From contig CAZGRE010000038.1 of assembly GCA_964528085.1 (NCBI GenBank), positions 1 through 12,962 of the forward strand: 12,962 nt of DNA, written 5' to 3'. The position numbers and the translations under genes were made by a program. Below are positions 7,350 to 12,773 of this stretch, in pieces. Position 1 is the stretch's first letter, and each line of letters begins with the position of its first letter. Source of the stretch: B2-G16 sp964528085 (GTDB lineage: Bacteria > Bipolaricaulota > Bipolaricaulia > UBA7950 > UBA9294). The notes beneath the pieces were generated by a model, which saw only the letters and a list, made by a program, of their open reading frames with translations, ran no database searches and was not told the DNA's origin.

Positions 7350-7946
7350 TCAGAGGAGGGATTCGATCAGGGAGGCGGAGAGCCGACTCGGGTGCCCGGC
7401 GAATCGGATGATCCCCTCCCGATCGATCACGAAGGTGTGGGGGATCCCGGTGACGCCGTACCTCTGCGCGACCGCCTGGGCTGCGTAGAGCGATTCCCAG
7501 AGGGCGATCACATCGGTGTAGCCGTTCGCCTTCAGATACCCCTCGGCAGCGGCTCTCGAGCGGTCGAGGCTGACGCCGATCATGACGACCCCCTGATCGT
7601 GGTACCTCTTCCAGAGGGAGTGGAGGGTCGGCATCGAGACACGGCAGGGGGAGCACCAGCTCGCCCAGAAATCGAGGATGACGACCTTCCCGCGGAGAGA
7701 GGAGAGCGTGATCCGGTCGCCGGTGAGCGAGTCGAGCGTGAAGTCCGGCGCCCGGTTCCCTACGCTTGCCCCGACCGGGATCGATTCGTCGACGACGACG
7801 GGGGTAGTCCTCCCCCCTTCATCCGTCCTTCCCGGTCCGAACAGGCCGCCGACCGCGGCATAGATGATCAATCCGACGGCGATGGCGCCGATCCCGACGA
7901 AAAGCGGGATCAGCCCCCTCCTTCGCTTCAGCTTGTCAAGCCGCAT
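7350..7946 (-). CDS. Membrane-anchored TlpA/ResA-like thiol-disulfide oxidoreductase
   Basis: A thioredoxin-fold redox protein held on the outer face of the membrane by an N-terminal anchor. Two ATGs stand in tandem (7949 and 7946); I take the second because AAAAGGGGG then has a usable distance. Counted from the first ATG it has 199 residues: basic RLDKLKRRR, a membrane segment at about 13-37, a linker, then the redoxin domain from GNRAPDFTL (64) to the end. The active site is FWASWCSPC with C99 and C102, and the cis-proline loop is GIPHTF. Such proteins reduce or oxidise disulfides in exported proteins, for example in cytochrome c maturation, but no cytochrome gene is near. It is divergent from an arsR gene across a shared promoter region. 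Confidence 0.92.
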   Translation of the reverse strand: MRLDKLKRRRGLIPLFVGIGAIAVGLIIYAAVGGLFGPGRTDEGGRTTPVVVDESIPVGASVGNRAPDFTLDSLTGDRITLSSLRGKVVILDFWASWCSPCRVSMPTLHSLWKRYHDQGVVMIGVSLDRSRAAAEGYLKANGYTDVIALWESLYAAQAVAQRYGVTGIPHTFVIDREGIIRFAGHPSRLSASLIESLL

Positions 7947-7987
7947 CATCCCCCTTTTCTCAGGCGCGGTTCTCGGCTATAGTGGTA

Positions 7988-8023
7988 TCGACATACGATA
8001 CGATAAGATGATCATATTGTCAA
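7988..8023. promoter_or_regulatory. Candidate ArsR operator between tlpA and arsR
   Basis: The core ATGATCAT (8008-8015) is a perfect palindrome that extends imperfectly to 8003-8020. Outside it, TCGACA (7988-7993) and TGTCAA (8018-8023) form a second inverted pair with one mismatch. The region covers the whole tlpA promoter and lies just before arsR. ArsR/SmtB repressors usually bind AT-rich imperfect palindromes next to their own gene, and this is the most AT-rich patch nearby. Binding is inferred. Confidence 0.4.
7995..8023 (-). promoter_or_regulatory. Promoter of the thioredoxin (TlpA-like) gene
   Basis: On the minus strand a perfect -35, TTGACA (8023-8018), is followed after 17 bases by TATCGT (8000-7995). 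Predicted transcription starts near 7988, about 40 bases before the ATG. The spacer between the hexamers carries the palindrome ATGATCAT, so a dimeric repressor bound there would block polymerase. Confidence 0.65.
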
Positions 8024-8036
8024 TCGAGGAGATGAG

Positions 8037-8333
8037 ATGGACGAAGCGGCTTGCCGCGATATCTCGGAGTTCGTGAGCGTTCTTGCGAATCCGCATCGGA
8101 TACGGATCCTCTGCCTCCTCGTCGGCGGGGAGCGAAGCGTCGGTGAGATCGCCGCCTCCGTCGGACTGAGCCCGGCGCACGTCTCATCCCACATGCGCGT
8201 CCTCTACGACCGCGGGTACGTAAACAAGCGGCGCGAATGGCGGAGGATCTACTACTCCCTCTCCGATCCGCGGTTGAAGGACCTGATCGATATCGCGACA
8301 TCGCTCGCCATACCCTCCGCCCGCGCGGCTTGA
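8037..8333 (+). CDS. ArsR/SmtB-family winged-helix repressor
   Basis: A small (98-residue) dimeric winged helix-turn-helix DNA-binding regulator. SD GAGGAG ends five bases before the ATG. Residues 17-30 (ANPHRIRILCLLVG) form the first conserved helix. SVGEIAASVGLSPAHVSSHMRVL spans the recognition helices (34-56), and NKRREWRRIYYSL (63-75) is the beta wing. The ELCVCDL metal site of classical ArsR/SmtB sensors is absent. The only cysteines are C6 and C26, so a classical arsenite or cadmium/zinc site is not evident, and a thiol-based or other signal is possible. The gene is divergent from the thioredoxin gene; autoregulation and control of that operon are inferred from the shared spacer. Confidence 0.9.
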   Translation: MDEAACRDISEFVSVLANPHRIRILCLLVGGERSVGEIAASVGLSPAHVSSHMRVLYDRGYVNKRREWRRIYYSLSDPRLKDLIDIATSLAIPSARAA

Positions 8334-8359
8334 CAAGCCCGGCTCGCCGGCCCTAGACT
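8330..8359 (+). promoter_or_regulatory. Promoter of the ASH-domain gene, overlapping the arsR stop
   Basis: A perfect TTGACA (8330-8335) overlaps the arsR stop codon, and TAGACT (8354-8359, four of six) follows after 18 bases. The -35 lies inside an exact inverted repeat, GGCTT-GAC-AAGCC (8327-8339). The expected start near 8366 gives a leader of about 70 bases. Confidence 0.55.
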
Positions 8360-8435
8360 GGGAGGAAGCAAACCTCGACTTCCGTTCGACGCCGCAATCG
8401 TCGCTTCTCAAAGAAGACCTTCGGAGGTGGTTGTT

Positions 8436-8894
8436 GTGTCCTTTCGTTTCCGTCATTTCGGTTGGTTGCTCGTCGCGATCCTACTGATCGCGGTCGGGCA
8501 TGGGGTCGGATCGGGGCAGGTCGACATTCAATGGCCGTTCTGGCCTACGACCACGACCTATTCAGGGAACGCGATTCCATTCGGGAACGTGAACGTCGGT
8601 GAGACGAAGACGGCGAACTACACGTTCAAGATAACGGAGGAGAGCGAGACGGCGGGGACGATCACGAACATTGCCTTCCCCGGCGGCTACTCGCAATGGG
8701 GGCCGTTCGCCCTCGTCAATCTCCCCTCCTTGCCGACGACCCTCCAGCCGGGAGAATCCGTCACGTTCCAGGTGACGTTCAGCCCGACCGCGGCCGGTTT
8801 CTACACGGCGACGTTCACGATCACCGTTCAGGGAGGGTATCCCCTCCAGACCAAGACGCAGGAGGTCGTCCTGACCGGGACCGGGGTGGGTGAG
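8436..8894 (+). CDS. Exported ASH/HYDIN-type Ig-fold protein, 3' end lost in the N gap
   Basis: Partial gene, 153 residues before the gap. I choose the GTG at 8436 because the SD GGAGG (8423-8427) stands eight bases before it; a GTG at 8427 would overlap the SD. The product starts with a signal peptide (FRFRHFGWLLVAILLIAVGHGVGSG, written here as the region 3-27, probable cleavage just after) and one Ig-like domain of the ASH/choice-of-anchor-D class. Its features are IPFGNVNVGETKTANYTFK near the start, then LQPGESVTFQVTFSPTAAG, and a closing VVLTGTG. Such domains occur in surface or periplasmic proteins and bind other proteins; no enzymatic residue is seen. The sequence after the gap is in another frame relative to the nominal 100 N, so continuity cannot be tested here. 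Confidence 0.75.
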
Positions 8895-8994
8895 NNNNNN
8901 NNNNNNNNNNNNNNNNNNNNNNNNNNNNNNNNNNNNNNNNNNNNNNNNNNNNNNNNNNNNNNNNNNNNNNNNNNNNNNNNNNNNNNNNNNNNNN
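8895..8994. other. Assembly gap (100 N)
   Basis: Exactly 100 N, the usual placeholder for a scaffold join of unknown length. The upstream reading frame (starting at 8436) and the downstream frame (ending at 9669) differ by one position across 100 bases. If the two halves are one gene, the real gap length must equal 98, 101 or another length of that series. Repeats of Ig-fold or coiled-coil units here may have broken the assembly. Confidence 0.98.
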
Positions 8995-9669
8995 CAGCTG
9001 ATCCACTCCGATACCGACACGGTGACGATCGAGGAGTTGAACGTCACGGTGAATAACATCTATGCCCTGATCGTCACGATCAACCAGATGATCATCAACC
9101 TCGGTGGCAACCAGAACAAGCTCGAGACGAAGCTCGACAACCTCGCTAAGGATCTGTCCGACCTAGGGGACGATCTCTTCGATATGTGGGATGACCTCAA
9201 CGACATGTGGGACGAGATGAACGATCGTTTCGACGATGTTGAGGACGCCATCGCCGCCAACACGAACGCGATCAGGGCCCTCCAGGCATCCAACGCCCGG
9301 ATCGAGGACAAGCTGAACCGGCTCCTCGGCCTCCCGGGGATGCCGGCTCCCGGATCGATCACCTTGACGGTCACCCCGGAGACGGCCAGCGCCTCCGATC
9401 ACACGGCGCATCTCGTCGGCGCCCCCGGCGCGGTCGCGGGCGGGGCGACGGTGAACATCTACTGGCTCGGGTATGACAATTGGATCCCGGGCGTCACCGA
9501 TCCATTCTACTTCGACACCCTGACCGCCGACCCGGACGGGTCGTTCACCCTCGACAAACCCGGCTGGGGGAGCTCCTGGCCTAATTGGTGTGAGATCACC
9601 CAAGCGGACGGATCCGGGGAGAGCGCGGCCCTCCGCGTCTATCTCTCCACGGTGATGATACTGATGTGA
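8995..9669 (+). CDS. Coiled-coil protein with Ig-like C-terminus, 5' end lost in the N gap
   Basis: Partial gene, 224 residues visible. The first ~40 residues (TVTIEELNVTVNNIYALIVTI) are strand- or helix-forming. Then comes a regular heptad stretch with hydrophobic residues spaced 3-4-3-4: KLETKLD, NLAKDLS, DLGDDLF, DMWDDLN, DMWDEMN, DRFDDVE, and onward to DKLNRLL. A proline-rich hinge (GLPGMPAPGS) leads to a beta-rich domain of about 110 residues (ITLTVTPETAS, AGGATVNIYWLGY, LTADPDGSFTLD). This looks like a stalk with a terminal Ig-type head. It is probably the C-terminal part of the ASH protein before the gap, but a separate gene cannot be excluded. The end overlaps the HEAT gene in a GTGA junction. 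Confidence 0.7.
   Translation, partial: QLIHSDTDTVTIEELNVTVNNIYALIVTINQMIINLGGNQNKLETKLDNLAKDLSDLGDDLFDMWDDLNDMWDEMNDRFDDVEDAIAANTNAIRALQASNARIEDKLNRLLGLPGMPAPGSITLTVTPETASASDHTAHLVGAPGAVAGGATVNIYWLGYDNWIPGVTDPFYFDTLTADPDGSFTLDKPGWGSSWPNWCEITQADGSGESAALRVYLSTVMILM
9181..9243 (+). repeat. 21-base tandem units encoding heptads
   Basis: Three successive 21-base units start at 9181, 9202 and 9223 and encode DMWDDLN, DMWDEMN and DRFDDVE. The first two differ at only a few bases and look like a recent tandem duplication; the third has diverged further. Unit length equals one coiled-coil heptad, so copy changes would lengthen or shorten the stalk without a frameshift. Confidence 0.6.
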
Positions 9670-10490
9670 CGGCGAGGCTCGTTGCTCTTCTGATCGCGGC
9701 GGCGTTTCTGACCGCTGGTGTCGTACAGGGAGCGCCGCTCGATCAGCTGATCGAGCGGCTGGGAAGCCCGGCTTCGGCCGAGCGCGCCGACGCCCGCGAT
9801 CGGCTATTCGAGCTGGGGGAGGCTGCCGTCCCTATCCTGATCGAGGCGTGCGGCTCGCCGGATCCGACCCTCCGCTGGGAGGCGGTCAACCTCCTTGGGA
9901 TGATCGGGGATCCGCGCGGGATAGACGCCGCCCTCCGGCTCGCCCTTTCCGATCCCGATGTCCATGTCCGTTGGCGGGCGAACTGGGCCCTCTCTCGCCT
10001 CGATGACGGCTCGGTCGTCCCCCGCCTCCTCGTCGCGCTCGCCGATGAGGATCCGCTGATCCGCTGGAACGCGGCCGTCGCCCTCAGCCTGTTCGGGGTA
10101 GGGGAGGCGGTCCCGATCCTCCTTGAAGGGCTCGAGGCGGACGGGTTTCAGCAGTGGGAGGCGGTGAACGCCCTCGGCCGGGTCTGGGACGATGAGACCC
10201 CTTCCCGCCTCGTAGCCCTCCTGAAAGAGGGGGATGAGGACGTTCGCAAGGAGGCCGCTTTGTCCCTCGGCCGTATAGGGGGTGAAGAGGCGGCCGCTAG
10301 CCTCCTCTTCGCCCTTGCGAGCGACCCGTCCCCTGAGGTCCGCTGGCGGGCGGCGATGATGATCGGGCGGATTGGAGGGGAGGAGATGATAGCGGCGCTC
10401 CGCGAGCTATCCGTCTCAGAGACCGATCCGTTCGTCCTGGGCCAGATCGAGGAGGCGATCGAACGGCTCACCGCGGAAGAAGGAGGATGA
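9666..10490 (+). CDS. Exported HEAT-repeat protein
   Basis: A 274-residue protein with a signal peptide (MTARLVALLIAAAFLTAGVV, cleavage near QGA-PLD) followed by an unbroken array of about seven HEAT repeats of the PBS-lyase type, roughly 31 residues each. The repeated signature is seen as LRWEAVNLLGMIGD, VRWRANWALSRLDD, IRWNAAVALSLFG, VRKEAALSLGRIG and VRWRAAMMIGRIGG. These form a curved superhelix used to bind other proteins; no catalytic motif is visible. The GTG start overlaps the upstream stop (GTGA) and no SD is evident, so translation probably depends on coupling to the coiled-coil gene. That makes the two products likely partners outside the cytoplasmic membrane. Its end overlaps the convergent membrane-protein gene by 23 bases. 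Confidence 0.88.
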   Translation: MTARLVALLIAAAFLTAGVVQGAPLDQLIERLGSPASAERADARDRLFELGEAAVPILIEACGSPDPTLRWEAVNLLGMIGDPRGIDAALRLALSDPDVHVRWRANWALSRLDDGSVVPRLLVALADEDPLIRWNAAVALSLFGVGEAVPILLEGLEADGFQQWEAVNALGRVWDDETPSRLVALLKEGDEDVRKEAALSLGRIGGEEAAASLLFALASDPSPEVRWRAAMMIGRIGGEEMIAALRELSVSETDPFVLGQIEEAIERLTAEEGG

Positions 10491-10956
10491 GGAGGAGGAT
10501 CGCAAGCGGAGAGAGGAGGGAGATCAGGCGAGCGGCGAGCGGGCTCGTCCGCTTTCTGAGAAGGGAGCGGAGGAAGAGGCCGCCGACGGCGAAGGAGATC
10601 GTCAGCGCCAGCCAGTCGACCGATCCCTCCCAGGCGGCCGACCTATCCACCCGGGAGGTGAGGAGGATCAGCCAGACGGAGATCCCGATTCCGATTGCCC
10701 AGGCGATCCCGAACCAGACGATCGTCCGGCCGCGGAGGACCGGGATCCGCCAGGCGAGGATCGAGAGCCACAGGGAGAGGAAGGCCGCGCCGAGGAGCGA
10801 CAGCGCCCCGATCTGAAGCGGCTCGGCATCGACGAATATCTCCGCCGTCAGGAGGGAAAGGGAGAGGAGGAGGAACCCGGCCGCCACGATCAGCCCGATT
10901 ATGAAGCCGGATGAGCGCCTCGGTCTCACCTTCGGGATCACTGGATTTCTCTTCAT
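10468..10956 (-). CDS. Five-helix integral membrane protein of unknown function
   Basis: I do not recognise a family. The 162-residue product has a short basic N-terminus (MKRNPVIPKVRPRRSS) and about five hydrophobic segments at roughly 17-39, 46-68, 76-98, 113-131 and 141-160, with basic loops such as RSLLRKRTS. There are no cysteines or histidines that would suggest a cofactor site. AAGGG lies seven bases before the ATG, and a minus-strand promoter (TGCTAGACT) is nearby. The strand choice is supported by this regular hydrophobic pattern; the plus-strand reading of the same DNA is an arginine-rich nonsense peptide. The gene stands alone, divergent from the flavoprotein pair. Confidence 0.75.
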   Translation of the reverse strand: MKRNPVIPKVRPRRSSGFIIGLIVAAGFLLLSLSLLTAEIFVDAEPLQIGALSLLGAAFLSLWLSILAWRIPVLRGRTIVWFGIAWAIGIGISVWLILLTSRVDRSAAWEGSVDWLALTISFAVGGLFLRSLLRKRTSPLAARLISLLSPLAILLLILLLPR

Positions 10957-10977
10957 CTGGTGGCCCTTCCCCTCCGG

Positions 10978-10986
10978 AGTCTAGCA
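10978..10986 (-). promoter_or_regulatory. Extended -10 element for the five-helix membrane protein gene
   Basis: On the minus strand the sequence reads TGCTAGACT, an extended -10 (TGn before TAGACT). The hexamer at the -35 distance (CCTACA) is weak, as is usual for extended -10 promoters. Transcription would begin about 15 bases before the ATG at 10956. Confidence 0.4.
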
Positions 10987-10989
10987 TCC

Positions 10990-11032
10990 GTCCCGGTCGA
11001 TGTAGGTTCGGGATGTCCCGTGCGACCGGGAC
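10990..11032. repeat. Perfect 10-base inverted repeat in a divergent promoter region
   Basis: GTCCCGGTCG (10990-10999) and CGACCGGGAC (11023-11032) are exact reverse complements separated by 23 bases. Inside lies a smaller hairpin CGGGA-TG-TCCCG (11009-11020). The 8-base core GTCCCGGT occurs once more at 11061-11068, ending on the first base of the -10 of the downstream gene. This looks like a set of binding sites for a regulator of one or both divergent genes. Confidence 0.5.
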
Positions 11033-11044
11033 GATCGGCCCGGA

Positions 11045-11073
11045 TTGGCCGTAGGGTTCCGTCCCGGTATCAT
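11045..11073 (+). promoter_or_regulatory. Promoter placing transcription start on the ATG (leaderless)
   Basis: TTGGCC (11045-11050, four of six) and TATCAT (11068-11073, five of six) are 17 bases apart. Seven bases after the -10 is position 11080, the A of the ATG start codon. No SD is present before that ATG. Both facts point to a leaderless mRNA. Confidence 0.55.
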
Positions 11074-11079
11074 ACTCGT

Positions 11080-11655
11080 ATGCCGGCTCGAATCGGGATC
11101 ATCCTCGATGGTGGAACGCCCCGCTCCGCACCCCTGACCGATTCCGCATGCGAGGCGACGGTCGGACTCCTCGGCGAGCGAGGCTTCGAGACGAGGGTGT
11201 TCAGGCTGCGCGATCTCGATATCGCACCGTGCCGGGGATGCTTCGACTGCTGGGTGAGGACCCCGGGGGAGTGCATCATCGACGATTTTGGGCGGGACAT
11301 AGCCCGGGAGTTCGTGGCAAGCGGGCTTGCCGTGTTTATCACACCGATCGTCTTCGGCGGATACTCGTCCGAGCTTAAGAAGGCCCTCGATCGATTGATC
11401 CCCCTCCTCCTCCCTTACTTCACGTTCGTCGGAAACGAGGTCCACCACGTCAGGCGCTACCGGGGCTATCCGAACCTCCTCGGGATCGGGACCCTCCCTG
11501 CCCCGGATCAGGAGGAGGAGAGGATCTTCTCCCAGCTCCTCGTTAGAAACTCGATCAACATGTACGCCGTCGAAGTCGAGGGGTGCGTGATCCACGAAAA
11601 GGATGAGGATATCCGCTCCAAGATCGAGGAGAGGCTGATGAGGGTGATCGACTGA
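11080..11655 (+). CDS. Iron-sulfur flavoprotein-like NAD(P)H-dependent oxidoreductase
   Basis: A 191-residue flavodoxin-fold protein. The N-terminal strand and FMN loop read IGIILDGGTPRSAPLT (5-20). The cysteines C51, C54, C57 and C65 (CRGCFDCWVRTPGEC) form a CX2CX2CX7C motif, which fits the compact [4Fe-4S] motif described for iron-sulfur flavoproteins (Isf) of anaerobes. TPIVFGGYSSELKKALDR is the flavin-contact region. Isf proteins transfer electrons and can reduce oxygen or peroxide. I start at the ATG at 11080, since upstream in-frame starts lie in the promoter and repeat region and the FMN strand begins right after this ATG. It overlaps the next flavodoxin-fold gene by one base (TGATG), so the two are coupled and may act together. 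Confidence 0.82.
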   Translation: MPARIGIILDGGTPRSAPLTDSACEATVGLLGERGFETRVFRLRDLDIAPCRGCFDCWVRTPGECIIDDFGRDIAREFVASGLAVFITPIVFGGYSSELKKALDRLIPLLLPYFTFVGNEVHHVRRYRGYPNLLGIGTLPAPDQEEERIFSQLLVRNSINMYAVEVEGCVIHEKDEDIRSKIEERLMRVID

Positions 11656-12296
11656 TGGGTAGGCGCGCGCTCGTCCTGATCGGAAGCCCGAAGGGGCCGG
11701 ATGCGAGCGCCTCGGGCCGGTTGAGCCGGATCCTAACCGCTCGGCTCGAGGAGGGAGGCTGGTCGATCGATCGCCTCTCCCTGTACGATGCGGATGAGGG
11801 AGGGCTCCTCTCCTCGATATCGGAGTCCGATCTCGTCATCCTCGCATCCCCGCTCTACGTCGACTCCCTCCCCGCCCCGGTCATCAAATGGATGGAGCTG
11901 ATCGCAAAGGAGAGGGAAAGGCGGCCGATCGACGAGGGATCCCCGCGGTTCGTCGCGCTCCTCAACTGCGGGTTCGTCGAGCCGAAGCACAATGCGGTGG
12001 CAGAGAGGATATGCCGGCGGTTCGCTTCTCACGCTCGGTTCGAGTGGTACGGCGCGATCTCGCTCGGTTGCGCCGGGATGCCCCGGAGGAGGATCGCCCG
12101 CGCCCTTGAGATCGCGGCCGATGCGCTTAAAAAGGGGTTCCCGGTCCCCCCGCAGGTCAAGCGCCTGACGAAGAGACCGGTCGTCCCGCGGCTTGTCTAC
12201 GTAATCGTCGGGAACATCGCCTGGCGGAGGACGGCGCGGAAGAAGCACTCCCTCGGGAAATGGGACCTTCTCGCCCAGCCGTACAAGGCAGAGTGA
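11655..12296 (+). CDS. Second flavodoxin-fold NAD(P)H-dependent oxidoreductase
   Basis: A 213-residue protein of the same superfamily as its upstream partner but without a compact cysteine cluster. ALVLIGSPKGPDASASGRLS (5-24) holds the first strand and FMN phosphate loop, and LVILASPLYVDSLPAPVIKW is the typical second flavin-binding segment. The C-terminal ~45 residues are basic and end in KKHSLGKWDLLAQPYKAE; they include a hydrophobic stretch (VVPRLVYVIVGNIAW) that may contact the membrane or a partner. The start ATG shares its A with the stop of the upstream gene. The substrate cannot be read from the sequence. Its stop is six bases from that of the convergent small membrane-protein gene. 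Confidence 0.8.
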   Translation: MGRRALVLIGSPKGPDASASGRLSRILTARLEEGGWSIDRLSLYDADEGGLLSSISESDLVILASPLYVDSLPAPVIKWMELIAKERERRPIDEGSPRFVALLNCGFVEPKHNAVAERICRRFASHARFEWYGAISLGCAGMPRRRIARALEIAADALKKGFPVPPQVKRLTKRPVVPRLVYVIVGNIAWRRTARKKHSLGKWDLLAQPYKAE

Positions 12297-12302
12297 GGCT
12301 TC

Positions 12303-12743
12303 CTAGTCGGTGTCGATCCACTCGCGGAACTTCGCCCGCAGCTTCTCCTCGATCCTATCCCCGAGCTCCGACCAATCGAGGTCCTCATCGGCATCGGCCC
12401 ATCGGGCGAACGCACGCTTGATCTTCCTTTCGATCCGCTCGCCGATCTCATCCGGCTCACCCGGTTCGACCCACTCAGAGATCCGGTCCTTGATCCTTTC
12501 CTTTATCCTCTCCCCGATCGATCTCCACTCTCTACAGGGGGAGAACGGACGCGAGGCGAACCCGACGAACGATGAGAGGATCGTGATCAGAAACCAGAGC
12601 CCCGCCGCCTGGAGATAACTCAGCCTCGGCCCGAGCCCGAGATGCCCGGCGATCAGGCTGTTCCAGAGGAGCATCACGATGTAGCTGAAGAAGAAAAAGG
12701 CGGCTATCCCGCCCTTTTCGATCGCGATGGTGATACCTCTCAT
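12303..12743 (-). CDS. Small membrane protein with three amphipathic helical repeats
   Basis: A 146-residue protein with two membrane segments (about 11-34 and 45-64) joined by a short loop, followed by a highly charged C-terminal half. The core LLWNSLIAGHLGLG then LQAAGLWFL recalls a family of small bacterial membrane proteins with an LLWN...LGL...QALGL core and a charged tail, often seen near stress sigma factors; this is from memory. The tail holds three repeats of about 18 residues at 76-93, 100-117 and 127-144, each reading roughly [IL]G[ED]RI.xx[IL]xxxxxxW[VAI][ED] and separated by acidic linkers. AGGGAGGGG stands just before the ATG. It follows the paralogous gene at the window edge by 30 bases on the same strand. 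Confidence 0.82.
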   Translation of the reverse strand: MRGITIAIEKGGIAAFFFFSYIVMLLWNSLIAGHLGLGPRLSYLQAAGLWFLITILSSFVGFASRPFSPCREWRSIGERIKERIKDRISEWVEPGEPDEIGERIERKIKRAFARWADADEDLDWSELGDRIEEKLRAKFREWIDTD

Positions 12744-12773
12744 ATCCCCTCCCTAGAGCCCGCTTTCACACAG

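Noticed and set aside
6399..7982. A 527-codon plus-strand open frame opposite the M32 and thioredoxin genes
   Set aside because: The minus strand carries intact HEGGH/HESQSR and WCSPC proteins over the same bases. The plus-strand reading has no recognisable motif and is a shadow kept open by high GC and the opposite frame's codon bias.
8427..8435. GTG at 8427 as start of the ASH-domain gene
   Set aside because: Its G is part of the GGAGG SD itself; the GTG at 8436 is correctly spaced.
10487..10816. Plus-strand open frame starting at the end of the HEAT gene
   Set aside because: The product is arginine-rich low complexity, while the minus strand encodes regular membrane segments with a start signal.
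10960..11079. Longer N-terminus for the iron-sulfur flavoprotein, starting at 10960
   Set aside because: The extra 40 residues would come from the inverted repeats and the promoter, and flavodoxin-fold proteins begin with the first beta strand, which follows the ATG at 11080.
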